Source: Richelia sp. SL_2_1 (lineage in GTDB: Bacteria; Cyanobacteriota; Cyanobacteriia; Cyanobacteriales; Nostocaceae). From it: a stretch of DNA of 50,065 nucleotides. This document shows positions 37,919 through 46,129 of this stretch, in pieces. Position numbers and translations under genes: made by a program. The DNA lies in contig JAAUSO010000030.1 in the NCBI GenBank assembly GCA_012033205.1, forward strand, positions 1-50,065, in the 5' to 3' direction. Positions within the stretch are counted from its first letter, which is position 1. Each line of letters opens with the position of its first letter. The notes below the pieces were generated by a model. It saw only the letters and a list, made by a program, of their open reading frames with translations, made no database searches and was not told the DNA's origin.

Positions 37919-38932
37919 TTATCCATGATAATTATCACCAGTAACTTTACCACGAAAAACGATATAGGAATAGAGATTGTAGAACAACATAATCGGGATT
38001 AAAGCACCGATAAATATAATCATAATTACCAGTGAACTGGGGTCAGCAGCAGCTTGATAAATGGTAATTTTGCTAGGTATAATGTAAGGAAATACAATCA
38101 AAGCTAGTCCGATAAATGTTAGAAGAAAAAGCAATATTGTGATAATAAAAGGCGTTCTATCTGCTTTTTGAGTCAAGCTTTTGAGTAGTTGCCAAATTAG
38201 AAAAATACCGATTAAAGGTATTAAAGCAAAGATATAAACTAAGGGTTTAGAAAGTAAACGAATTCGAGCAGTTTCATAAATAAAAGGAGTAACACCTGTA
38301 ATTAAAATTGCTCCAATTAAAGTTGTGATAGCGGCAAGGTTAGCAGTTTTACGGTGAGTTTCTTGTAATTCTCCTTCAGTTTTCCAAACTAAATAAGTAG
38401 AACCAATTAAAACATAACCTTGAATTAAAGTTAAAGCGACTAATACTGATGGGATATTTAACCAGTCCCAAGTTGTACCGATAAAATGTCCTTTTTGATC
38501 AACTTTGATTCCTGCAAGTACTGCTCCTAAAGCAAACCCTTGTCCCAATGCTGCCAGAAAACTTCCTGTAGCAAAGCAGAGATTCCAAAGGAATTTGCGT
38601 TTTGCTTGTTCACGGAATTCAAAAGCAACTCCACGAAAAATAAACCCAAAAACCATAATGAAAATTGGGATATAAAGAGCGCTGAGGATAGTAGCGTAAG
38701 CTAAGGGAAATGCACCAAATAAACTACCTCCCATCAACACTAACCAAGTTTCATTGGCATCCCAAATATTACTTAAACTAGTCATTAAAATACCACGACG
38801 TTCTTCAGTTGAGGAAGTTAAAGATAAAATTCCGACTCCCAAATCAAAACCATCGAGCATTACGTAAAGAAACAAAAACAGTGCTAAAATTCCGAACCAT
38901 ATCTGTGGTAATAAATAATCTAGTGTTTCCAT
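37919..38932 (-). CDS. cydB: Cytochrome bd-type quinol oxidase subunit II
   Basis: The 337-residue polytopic membrane protein has about eight to nine hydrophobic helices. It begins METLDYLLPQIWFGILALFLFLYVMLDGFDLGVGIL, the strongly conserved CydB N-terminus, followed by SNIWDANETWLVLMGG. CydB supports the heme subunit CydA in a quinol oxidase that reduces oxygen to water. It lies downstream of cydA on the same strand. The spacer between them is made almost wholly of heptamer repeats. Confidence 0.95.
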   Translation of the reverse strand: METLDYLLPQIWFGILALFLFLYVMLDGFDLGVGILSLTSSTEERRGILMTSLSNIWDANETWLVLMGGSLFGAFPLAYATILSALYIPIFIMVFGFIFRGVAFEFREQAKRKFLWNLCFATGSFLAALGQGFALGAVLAGIKVDQKGHFIGTTWDWLNIPSVLVALTLIQGYVLIGSTYLVWKTEGELQETHRKTANLAAITTLIGAILITGVTPFIYETARIRLLSKPLVYIFALIPLIGIFLIWQLLKSLTQKADRTPFIITILLFLLTFIGLALIVFPYIIPSKITIYQAAADPSSLVIMIIFIGALIPIMLFYNLYSYIVFRGKVTGDNYHG

Positions 38933-38935
38933 TAG

Positions 38936-39049
38936 TTGATAGTTGATAGTTGACAGTGGACAGTTGATAGTTGACAGTTGACAGTTGACGTTTTAACTAC
39001 TAACTCCTAACCTCTAACCTTTAACCTCTAACCTCTAACCTTTAACCTG
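38936..39049. repeat. Two heptamer arrays filling the cydA-cydB spacer
   Basis: Seven TTGATAG/TTGACAG units run from 38936 to 38984. TAACTCC and six TAACCTY-type units follow at 39001-39049. The first begins three bases upstream of the cydB start; the second runs into the complement of the cydA stop codon. Confidence 0.9.
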
Positions 39050-40492
39050 TTATTGTTGTGCTTCAACAGGACGTTCATCGGGGATGAATCTTGCTGGTGT
39101 GGTTTCCACTGCGGGTTTTTCTTCTATTCCCGGTACAGGTAAATTAAAATTAGGTCCCCGACGGATAATGCGACTACCGAAATACATTGCAGCTACAAAT
39201 AAAACACTGTAAACTGTTGCGAAACACACAAGAGTTGTTAACACATTGCCTGGCGGTATATTTGATACTGCATCAACAGTACGAATTTGGTTGTATACAG
39301 TCCAAGGTTGTCTGCCGACACAACGTACTATCCAACCGGATTCTACGGCTATGTAACCCAAAGGTGCGGCGAAAATCCAACCAACCATTAACCAACTTTG
39401 CTGAGTAATATTTTCTGCTGATAGCTTTCCGCGTAACCACTGAATTACGCTCAATAACATTAATCCCGCAAAGAAGAAACCGATCGCAATCATGATGCGG
39501 AAAGCGTAGTATATTAACCCTACCATATGAGGTCTATCTTCCGGTTTCCATGTTTTTAAACCCTGTACAGGTTCCGAAAGTTTTTGTTTAAATTCTAAAA
39601 TATATCCTAAAGCATTAGGAACGGTAATTTCCCAAGCATTTTTTTCCGCCTTCTCATCAGGTATTGCTAACATACTCCAATCAGCAGCTTCTCCTGCCGG
39701 TGTGGTTTCCCATTGCGCTTCCATGGCGGCTAATTTAGAAGGTTGATAATGATAGACTTGTTCACCGCTCAAATGCCCCACATAGATTTGTAGAGGTGCG
39801 ACAATAATTGCAACCGCGATCGCAATTTTTAAAGCGATAGAAAAGAAAGCCGGATTGCGTTTGTTAAAAATGTACCAAGCACTGATTCCCCCAATCACAA
39901 ACAGCGAAGTTTCCAAAGTCGCAAGGAACATATGAGAAACACTCACAGCCATAAAAGGATTAAACACAGCTTGAAAATAATCGCTAACTACAAATTCACC
40001 ATCAATAAAACTTCCTCCTGCGGGAGTTTGTAACCAGGAATTAGCCGATAAAATCCATAAAGTTGACAGATTTGCCCCAAAAGCCACCAAAATAGTCGCC
40101 ATATAGTGAATTTTCGGGTTTACTCGTTCCCAACCAAACACCATAATTCCTAAAAAAGCAGCCTCTAACATAAAAGCCCAAGAAGCTTCAAAACCGATGA
40201 CGCTGCCAAAAAAGTTACCAATCGCTTCCGAAAGTGGTCCCCAATTAGTACCAAATTGAAACTCCATGGGAATCCCGCTAGCTACCCCGATACCAAAGTT
40301 AAGCACGTAAAGCTTCGACCAAAAACGAGCGTGAAAATAGTAATCAGGATTGCGTGTCTTTAACCACATTCCTTCTATTACAACTAAGTAAATACCCAAC
40401 CCTGTAGTTAAAACTGGCCATAACATATGAAAAATCGCCGTCAACGCAAACTGCATCCTTGAGAGCGCAACAGTATTAGATAAAATTTCCAT
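39050..40492 (-). CDS. cydA: Cytochrome bd-type quinol oxidase subunit I
   Basis: The 480-residue polytopic heme subunit begins MEILSNTVALSRMQFALTAIFHMLWP. H22 corresponds to the heme b595 ligand. Conserved blocks include FGTNWGPLSEAIGNFFGSVIGFEASWAFMLE and GWIVRCVGRQPWTVYNQIRT. The Q loop looks short, as in cyanobacterial and cyanide-insensitive oxidase forms. Together with CydB it transfers electrons from plastoquinol to oxygen. The cydAB pair has no cydX or cydDC genes nearby. The final tail is proline- and glutamate-rich (EEKPAVETTPARFIP). Confidence 0.95.
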   Translation of the reverse strand: MEILSNTVALSRMQFALTAIFHMLWPVLTTGLGIYLVVIEGMWLKTRNPDYYFHARFWSKLYVLNFGIGVASGIPMEFQFGTNWGPLSEAIGNFFGSVIGFEASWAFMLEAAFLGIMVFGWERVNPKIHYMATILVAFGANLSTLWILSANSWLQTPAGGSFIDGEFVVSDYFQAVFNPFMAVSVSHMFLATLETSLFVIGGISAWYIFNKRNPAFFSIALKIAIAVAIIVAPLQIYVGHLSGEQVYHYQPSKLAAMEAQWETTPAGEAADWSMLAIPDEKAEKNAWEITVPNALGYILEFKQKLSEPVQGLKTWKPEDRPHMVGLIYYAFRIMIAIGFFFAGLMLLSVIQWLRGKLSAENITQQSWLMVGWIFAAPLGYIAVESGWIVRCVGRQPWTVYNQIRTVDAVSNIPPGNVLTTLVCFATVYSVLFVAAMYFGSRIIRRGPNFNLPVPGIEEKPAVETTPARFIPDERPVEAQQ

Positions 40493-40733
40493 AAATAATT
40501 GACTACCTTAGTTGGTTTCACTGTGTCAGCTTTGCCACTAACTAGGTAAGCAGTAAATCCTTTAAAGGATCAGATTATTTAGTATTTCTTAATATATGAC
40601 AATGTGTAGGGAAGAAAGAGTACAGGGGGAAGAATTAATAAATCAGAAATCTTAACCTTTTTAAATTGGGATGAGGTTTAATTTTTTTTTCAACGCAGAG
40701 TTACGCAAAGGTAAACGCGGAGCAACGCAAAGT
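40493..40733. other. cydA upstream region
   Basis: This gap holds the palindrome TCCTTTAAAGGA (about 40558-40569). A scrambled motif of CGCAGAGTTACGCAAAGG type follows near 40690-40735, common between cyanobacterial genes. A promoter for cydA must lie here, but no boxes are clear. Confidence 0.4.
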
Positions 40734-41068
40734 TTAACTAGAAGCACGATTCACACGAACTAGTTTACCAGTTAAATTTTCTTTTAATGAAATAGCTACA
40801 TCTATATTTTTGCTAATCTTTCCCAATTAGTATCTTCTTTACAGGCAATTATTCCAGAATGATTCGGTTTCAGTTTGTGTAATTTGAAAAAATCACGCCG
40901 GTTAAAGGTTAAAACAGCACGATTTTCATTAGTCGCAAAATCTAAAACAGCTTCATCTGAAATTCCTGCATTTTTTGACTGTTTCGTAGTGAGAATATCG
41001 TAACCCAAATTACCAAGTAATTCTACAGCTTGACGGGGAAATTGTTCATCAGCATAAAGACGCACCAT
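40734..41068 (-). pseudogene. DUF5615 PIN-like toxin, C-terminus frameshifted
   Basis: The open frame gives 88 residues and stops at LAKI. The N-terminus MVRLYADEQFP, the central DEAVLDFATNENRAVLTFNRRDFFKLH and PNHSGIIACKED match the DUF5615 nuclease family. Adding one A to the five-A run (40807-40811 on the plus strand) restores LAKNIDVAISLKENLTGKLVRVNRASS, ending at 40734. That tail matches the copy at 23779-23979. The gene is preceded by its DUF433 partner. The shift may be real decay or a homopolymer error. Confidence 0.75.
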
Positions 41069-41093
41069 AATTGTATTAAATATTTAGATAATA

Positions 41094-41450
41094 TTAGATA
41101 TTTGAAATTTCATCTAAAATTGCATCAGCTTCTTCTTGTTGTTTGATTGCAGTTTGAATTTCATCTGGATATGCTTGAGCATAAACCCAAACATTTACTA
41201 AATCAGTCGCATTGAGTTGGGGATAAGCTTCTAAAATTTCAGCGTCACTTGCACCTTGACAACGATAAGTTGTTAATAACCATACAGGAATACGAGTTCC
41301 TGCAATACAAGCATCTCCACCCATAACACCGGGAGTTTTTATAATTCCACGAGGGTTTTGATTGATATTTTGAGTTAATATACGAATAGCTTCGATTTTT
41401 TCAGCAGCTGTTAAAGATAACAACTGTGCTTCTAATTCTTTGACTGTCAT
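41094..41450 (-). CDS. DUF433 antitoxin
   Basis: The 118-residue protein contains GVMGGDACIAGTRIPVWLLTTYRCQGASDAEILEAYPQLNATDLVNVWVYA (about residues 40-92). This is the full DUF433 signature, with a predicted helix-turn-helix. An N-terminal helix (about 1-30) and a charged C-terminus flank it. It lies 25 bases upstream of a DUF5615 gene, the usual partner order in cyanobacterial toxin-antitoxin operons. The domain is intact, in contrast with the remnant at 23979-24176. Confidence 0.85.
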   Translation of the reverse strand: MTVKELEAQLLSLTAAEKIEAIRILTQNINQNPRGIIKTPGVMGGDACIAGTRIPVWLLTTYRCQGASDAEILEAYPQLNATDLVNVWVYAQAYPDEIQTAIKQQEEADAILDEISNI

Positions 41451-41535
41451 GGTTTTTTAATTAGCTTTAAAGCTTTTTATTTTTTATTTTAGCCGATTTG
41501 GCTTTAACAATCAGTGAATTATTCAGTTTCTAACC

Positions 41536-41769
41536 CTAAATTGGTTCTCCATCTGTGATTGTGTAAATATCTGGTTCTTTGTGAAGAAAATCCAATGTAT
41601 TACTACTTTCGATAAGATTTGTCAGTTCGCTAGTTGAAGGGTAGGGAATATCGTTAAATAATTTTGATTGTAGTACAGCTTGTTCTGCTGGAGAAAGTGA
41701 GTGAATAAGTTGTACTAAAGATTCTACTAATTGTGTATTGACTGGTTGATTTATATTTAGGTTATTCAT
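41536..41769 (-). CDS. Orphan antitoxin-like small protein
   Basis: The 77-residue product contains LVQLIHSLSPAEQAVLQSKLF, then YPSTSELTNLIESSNTLDFLHKEPDIYTITDGEPI. In cyanobacteria proteins ending DGEPI typically precede a PemK/MazF-type toxin gene. Here no such toxin follows: the next gene downstream is DUF433, 85 bases away. It is therefore probably an antitoxin left behind after toxin loss. The function is inferred from recalled family context. Confidence 0.5.
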   Translation of the reverse strand: MNNLNINQPVNTQLVESLVQLIHSLSPAEQAVLQSKLFNDIPYPSTSELTNLIESSNTLDFLHKEPDIYTITDGEPI

Positions 41770-41928
41770 AACTATCGCGTCAAAGGTTTTTAATTCATAA
41801 CTACTAACTTTTAAATACTAACGATTAGTTTGGATACTGTGTAATTTATTTGTATTTATCTCAGTTTATTGACTCGAAATCTCTCTTCTAAGTACTAAGA
41901 TAGAATTAATTACATACCAAGATTTTAT

Positions 41929-41963
41929 ATTCCCTATTCCCTATTCCCTATTCCCTATCCCCT
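41929..41963. repeat. ATTCCCT heptamer array
   Basis: Four ATTCCCT units and one variant ATCCCCT occur in tandem. They lie between the orphan antitoxin gene and the aquaporin gene, both on the minus strand. Confidence 0.9.
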
Positions 41964-42039
41964 AAAATAGCGGATTTTCCAACCCGCATTACAACACGAA
42001 AAAAACTGATACTCTAGCCAAGATATCAAACTTGAAAAA

Positions 42040-42813
42040 CTATCCTCTGACTTCAGATAAATCTCTTTCTATGTCAGGTTTTGGAACTTCAAAAACATTA
42101 GAATAAACGAATCCAGCTGCAATTGCTCCTAAAATTGGCGCAACCCAGAATAACCATAATTGTGCAATTGCCCAACCACCAACGAACAAAGCTGGGGCTA
42201 AACTACGAGCAGGATTTACAGATGTGTTGGTAACAGGGATACTAATCAAGTGAATTAGTGTTAATCCCAAACCAATCGCCATCGGTGCTAAAGCCGCTGG
42301 TGCGCGCTCATCTGTTGCACCTAAAATAATCATCAAAAACATGAAGGTACAAACAAATTCCGCAACAAAACAAGCGAGTATAGTATAGTTCCCTGGAGAA
42401 TGTTCTCCGAAACCGTTAGCAGCAAAACCGCTAGTAACTAAGTTAAATTTGGGATTCCCACTAGCTATTATCGCTAGTACTCCAGCACCCGCTACACCAC
42501 CCAATACTTGAGAGCCAATATACATAAATAGCTCTCTTGATGGAAAACGTTTTGCGACTGCTAAACCGATGGATACAGCCGGATTTAAGTGGCATCCTGA
42601 GATATGTCCAATAGCATAAGCCATTGTCATAACTGTTAAACCAAATGCCAGTGAAACCCCTACCAATCCAATTCCTAGGGGAAATGCGATTTTGTTACCT
42701 ATTGTTGTTGCATTAGCGATGAATCCAGCAGCTAAAACTGCACTACCGCATCCACCGAATACCAACCAAAAAGTACCGATAAACTCAGCCAAACACCGTT
42801 TAGAAAGTGGCAT
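42040..42813 (-). CDS. aqpZ: Aquaporin Z-type water channel
   Basis: The 257-residue protein has six hydrophobic helices and both NPA boxes: HLNPAV at 77-79 and SVNPARS at 200-202. Residues around the second box ([10 protein letters not shown]) and a histidine before it (LIHLISIP) fit the water-selective AqpZ type rather than the glycerol type. It carries water across the plasma membrane under osmotic change. A charged C-terminal tail is present. It stands alone in its region. Confidence 0.93.
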   Translation of the reverse strand: MPLSKRCLAEFIGTFWLVFGGCGSAVLAAGFIANATTIGNKIAFPLGIGLVGVSLAFGLTVMTMAYAIGHISGCHLNPAVSIGLAVAKRFPSRELFMYIGSQVLGGVAGAGVLAIIASGNPKFNLVTSGFAANGFGEHSPGNYTILACFVAEFVCTFMFLMIILGATDERAPAALAPMAIGLGLTLIHLISIPVTNTSVNPARSLAPALFVGGWAIAQLWLFWVAPILGAIAAGFVYSNVFEVPKPDIERDLSEVRG

Positions 42814-42977
42814 TTTTCTCTGTAACTATAAATTGTTAGGCAATTATATCAGGATTCATGTTTTTGATAATATAACTTTATATTTGTTTAAAGTTTTACT
42901 TATAAATTCTGTAAAAAAATTATTCCATAGGCTGTGCGCTAATATATTTGATTAATGAATGAATGCTAATTATAGTG

Positions 42978-43958
42978 CTAATTATAAATATATTTCTCTA
43001 ACTCAAAAAACTCAATTAGTTCTTGAAGACTTGTATTAGCTGCGGTAGGTGTTAGAGCTTCAATTTTTTGAATTGTTTGCTCGTTAAGGTATTTAAAAAC
43101 CTTCTCTTTGAGTACCAAAACTACTTCTTTGGGTAAACCTTCAAGCTCTCGATTCAATCTTGCATAACGCCCTTTGGCAAAGCTTAACTGAAATTTGGTT
43201 CTTTCCAACAATCGCTGTCTGAGATTTTCATAAGATTCTTTTTTCTCAGCATCACAGTCTGTCTCACTAATAAATTCTTTAATTAACGGTATGATATCAA
43301 GATTTTCTTCCAATAATATTAAGCTTCCTTCTTGAAAATAAGCTGGAATTCCGTCAATACCCAATCCACCAATATCTGCTAATGCAATTATCCGTGCCGG
43401 TAAGATTATCTGTTGCTCTAAATTATATAAATCTGGTTGATAAATTGAATTGTCGCTGTCATCAAAAAGACAAATTGTCGCTGAAATAGTTTGTTTAATT
43501 ATTTGTAAATCTGCTTGAGTAAATAAGGGAGGAAGTTCGGGATTTTGAGCAAGAAATTGTTGATTTAAATGTTTGATGTAATTAATTAACTTGTTGATTG
43601 TAGCCGTCTCACTGACTCCACTTTCTCGCTGTCTTGCAGTTTGAGGTGTAGTTATAGGCAAAAATTCCTGAACAATATCATGACTGGCAGCACAAATATC
43701 AATTAGTTGTTTTACTCGCTGACTATCCGATAAAATAGGTTGATCGCAAATTTGCTCCCAAAAGGGTTCAATGGCATTAAAAATTATTTCTGCTCTGCGT
43801 TTAACTGTCTGTGCATGGGCATAATTATGAAAGTAAAGCTGTTTTTTTTCGACTTCTTTTTTCACTTCTACAAGAGCAAATTCTTGAATCATCAAAACAG
43901 CTTCTTCAAAGGTTTGCGGTATTTGGCTTGGATTTTCACTATCGTGAATTTTTGTCAT
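42978..43958 (-). CDS. HD-domain phosphohydrolase-like protein
   Basis: The 326-residue soluble protein has H44-N-x-A-H48 (LYFHNYAHAQ) and the H93-D94 pair in ICAASHDIV. An aspartate in IIALADIGGLG (about residue 207) completes a likely HD metal-binding set. The remaining C-terminal part is helical and charged. No GGDEF, EAL or RelA domain is attached. The substrate is unknown. A MITE-like element lies upstream of its start. Confidence 0.65.
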   Translation of the reverse strand: MTKIHDSENPSQIPQTFEEAVLMIQEFALVEVKKEVEKKQLYFHNYAHAQTVKRRAEIIFNAIEPFWEQICDQPILSDSQRVKQLIDICAASHDIVQEFLPITTPQTARQRESGVSETATINKLINYIKHLNQQFLAQNPELPPLFTQADLQIIKQTISATICLFDDSDNSIYQPDLYNLEQQIILPARIIALADIGGLGIDGIPAYFQEGSLILLEENLDIIPLIKEFISETDCDAEKKESYENLRQRLLERTKFQLSFAKGRYARLNRELEGLPKEVVLVLKEKVFKYLNEQTIQKIEALTPTAANTSLQELIEFFELEKYIYN

Positions 43959-44172
43959 GGTATCTTTTTTTACAATAGCTATTTTTTGAGATACCTTTAG
44001 AATAATAAGGTAATTTCGCGGATATTGGCTAGATTAAAAATATTTTTTGTTGTGTAAAGATTTGTGTCAATATAGTTTTATTCGGCGATTTGTTACGGCA
44101 CGGTAGTCGCTGATGTGGGAGATTCAGCCTTTCGCGCTTTCAAAATATTTTCTTACTATCAATAAAAAATTT

Positions 44173-44285
44173 GGCGTTGTTGAATCATGGTATGAATTGA
44201 AAATGTAGAGACGCTCATAGTTTCGCGTCTCTACAAGGTTTTTAAATCACACATAATCGCGTTCATACATTAAATCAGCAACGCT
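44173..44285. mobile_element. MITE-like element, copy 2
   Basis: A 113-bp element begins GGCGTTGTTGAATCATGG and ends TCAGCAACGCT, matching the 33171-33308 element at its ends. It carries TGTAGAGACGC (44204-44214) paired with GCGTCTCTACA (44225-44235) in place of the copy-1 palindrome. The internal sequence has diverged. It lies between two minus-strand genes. Confidence 0.7.
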
Positions 44286-44288
44286 AAA

Positions 44289-44340
44289 AATTTATAATCT
44301 AAAATTTATAATCTAAAATCTAAAATCTAAAATCTAAAAT
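44289..44340. repeat. ATCTAAA heptamer array
   Basis: About seven degenerate units of AATCTAA/AATTTAT type run into the 3' end of the fibrillin-like gene and contain the complement of its stop codon TAG (44334-44336). Confidence 0.8.
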
Positions 44341-44921
44341 TCTTTCACCCACAAAGCCAACCCACCACCTTTACCTCTTGCTGCAATATAGTTATCTTCT
44401 ACTAAAAAGTAAGTAAAAAATGCTTGCTGTTTTAAAGTCTGTTGATAAAAAGTTGCTTCTCTATCTTTCCCACCCCGAATATAACCTTGATATAGCTTTA
44501 ATCCTGAAAAAGATAACCGCATTCTAGTAAAATCAAAGGCGAGTATGTTTTTTTTCGACGAAAATTGTACCGGACCTGTTAAAATTATTTTTAATAAACC
44601 TAACTCTACAGAATTTTCCACGTTTCCTTGTTTTTGCGAATCTTCCGATTGACTGTAAGTAAGTTGAATTTTCACCAATTTTGGTAAAAATTTCCCCGCA
44701 CCCAAAACAACTCCCGCACGCTTGCGAGTCTTTTTAGTTCCAGTAATAAACCCTAATCTCCATTTACCGATTAATTGCGAATAACTATAATTTATTTGAT
44801 TTTGTTTCACTGTTTTTTCTGCTTCAATTAATGCTGTTACGACATCTGCTGATGCTGGTGATTTATTGACTTGATTTTGTAAAAATTCCGCAGCTTGTTG
44901 GATTGCTTTTTGCATTTTCAA
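44334..44921 (-). CDS. PAP/fibrillin family protein
   Basis: The 195-residue soluble protein has LIGKWRLGFITGTKKTRKRAG at about 50-70, the clearest mark of the plastid lipid-associated/fibrillin family. A lipocalin-like series of beta strands follows, with IILTGPVQF, LAFDFTRMRLSF, LKLYQGYIRGG and the C-terminal ALWVKEF. Fibrillins bind lipids and associate with thylakoids or lipid droplets. The stop codon lies inside the heptamer array. Function in this organism is inferred from family. Confidence 0.65.
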   Translation of the reverse strand: MKMQKAIQQAAEFLQNQVNKSPASADVVTALIEAEKTVKQNQINYSYSQLIGKWRLGFITGTKKTRKRAGVVLGAGKFLPKLVKIQLTYSQSEDSQKQGNVENSVELGLLKIILTGPVQFSSKKNILAFDFTRMRLSFSGLKLYQGYIRGGKDREATFYQQTLKQQAFFTYFLVEDNYIAARGKGGGLALWVKEF

Positions 44922-44974
44922 AAAAATATCTATTTTTTAGATAATTATGAAGATGTTGCTATTTTAGATGAAAA

Positions 44975-45000
44975 AGACGTTGCATTGCAACGTCTCTACA
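44975..45000. repeat. AGACGTTGCA palindrome
   Basis: AGACGTTGCA (44975-44984), one T and TGCAACGTCT (44986-44995), then CTACA. It is another copy of the family described at 8592-8614. It lies between the fibrillin-like gene and the small hypothetical gene. Confidence 0.85.
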
Positions 45001-45019
45001 TTATTAATATTTAACTGAA

Positions 45020-45331
45020 TTAACCTTGATTTATCTCTTTTGCCATTTTCATAAAGTCATCCATATTAGAAGATTTATTCGGACGACGACGGTTGCTACT
45101 AATAGTAGGTTCAGGAGATTTCACGGTTGCGACGGGTATTTTGGTTTCTTCGATAGCTTTTTTTTCATCGGCATCTACAAAATATCCCGACTCCGAATTA
45201 GAAATTCCCAAATTCTTACCTATAGAACCAAAGATACTTCTAAAAAAACCAAAGATTGAACGAAATAAAACAGAAAAAACAGCTATAAAGCGGATTAAAC
45301 TATTTTGAAAAATCTGTCTGAGACGTTGCAT
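45020..45331 (-). CDS. Small hypothetical protein with amphipathic N-terminus
   Basis: The 103-residue product has a hydrophobic, arginine-containing N-terminus (about residues 10-35, FIAVFSVLFRSIFGFFRSIFG) that may bind a membrane. The remainder is polar and probably disordered, ending MDDFMKMAKEINQG. I recognise it as a conserved cyanobacterial hypothetical but know no function. A GAGG ribosome site precedes the ATG. Confidence 0.55.
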   Translation of the reverse strand: MQRLRQIFQNSLIRFIAVFSVLFRSIFGFFRSIFGSIGKNLGISNSESGYFVDADEKKAIEETKIPVATVKSPEPTISSNRRRPNKSSNMDDFMKMAKEINQG

Positions 45332-45632
45332 TACATCTCCTCCTTAATTAAAATGATTCAATATTATTTTTCTTATATTGTAGCAAATAATCAATCAGTG
45401 AAATATTTTGATTGTTAATGTCAACTTCAAATATTGGTCTTTTGATATAATAAATTATTTCTTAAGGATGATTGATTTATTTTTTGAAACCTTTTAATTT
45501 CTGATTGGAGTGCGGACATCTTGTCTGTTATATATATAAAAGATTAAAAAGTTAGTTATTTATTTAACATTTGATAAAATAAAGCTGTACATAAGATATA
45601 AAGTAAAAACATCAACATACATTAACATCAAT
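45332..45632. other. Intergenic region before the interrupted dehydrogenase
   Basis: This AT-rich 301-base gap separates divergent genes. It must hold promoters for both. No repeats or strong hairpins are visible. Confidence 0.4.
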
Positions 45633-45885
45633 ATGTCAACTTATCTAGTAACGGGTGCAAATCGAGGTATCGGCTTAGAATATTGCCGGCAACTCAAACA
45701 AAGAGGAGATAATGTGATTGCTGTATGTCGCTCAGTGTCAAATGAATTAAAAGATTTAGGAGTACAAATAGAAACAGATATTGATATTACCGCTGAATCC
45801 TCAGTTGCTCAATTAGTTAAAAGACTTGACGGTAAACAAATTGATGTTTTAATTAATAATGCCGGCATTATCGAACAAGTTAGCC
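45633..45885 (+). pseudogene. Short-chain dehydrogenase, 5' part interrupted by the IsrB element
   Basis: This part encodes the nucleotide-binding half: MSTYLVTGANRGIGLEYCRQL (TGxxxGIG motif, residues 7-14) and VLINNAGIIEQVS (NNAG motif). It breaks after EQVS, where the frame enters the element. The 3' part resumes at 47412. Joined, codon c(45885)tt(47412-47413) encodes leucine and the protein reads EQVSLDNLDF in frame, giving 221 residues including the YGYRMSKVAL active-site region. While inserted, the gene is disrupted. Confidence 0.85.
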
Positions 45886-46129
45886 GTCAACTACCTACAC
45901 TTCTCTACGAGTAAGTGTAGGCTTGCGGAAAACCTAGCTTGCTAGGCTTACGGTACGCAACTAAGAGTTGGTTAGGGCATCGAGATTTGGCATCGGACAA
46001 ACGTACAAATATTTCCCTAGTTTGTACCTCTTTGCGGTCTAGTCGTGAATAGAAGATACGCTTGCCAAATTGCCCGAAGGGACTGGATTTATTCCTAGAT
46101 ACAAATTAGTAATAATTTGGGTTATCCCC
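45886..46129 (+). ncRNA. HEARO-like omega RNA
   Basis: The region before the isrB start codon is rich in hairpins: CCTACACTT (45894-45902) with AAGTGTAGG (45913-45921), CCTAGC-TT-GCTAGG (45933-45946), and GTACAAA (46003-46009) with TTTGTAC (46021-46027). It opens with GTCAACTACC. In known IsrB and IscB systems the 5' end of this RNA is a guide of about 16-20 nt read from flanking DNA, here 45866-45885 of the dehydrogenase gene, and the scaffold lies within the element. The match to HEARO is by context and gross structure; covariance models are needed. Confidence 0.65.
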
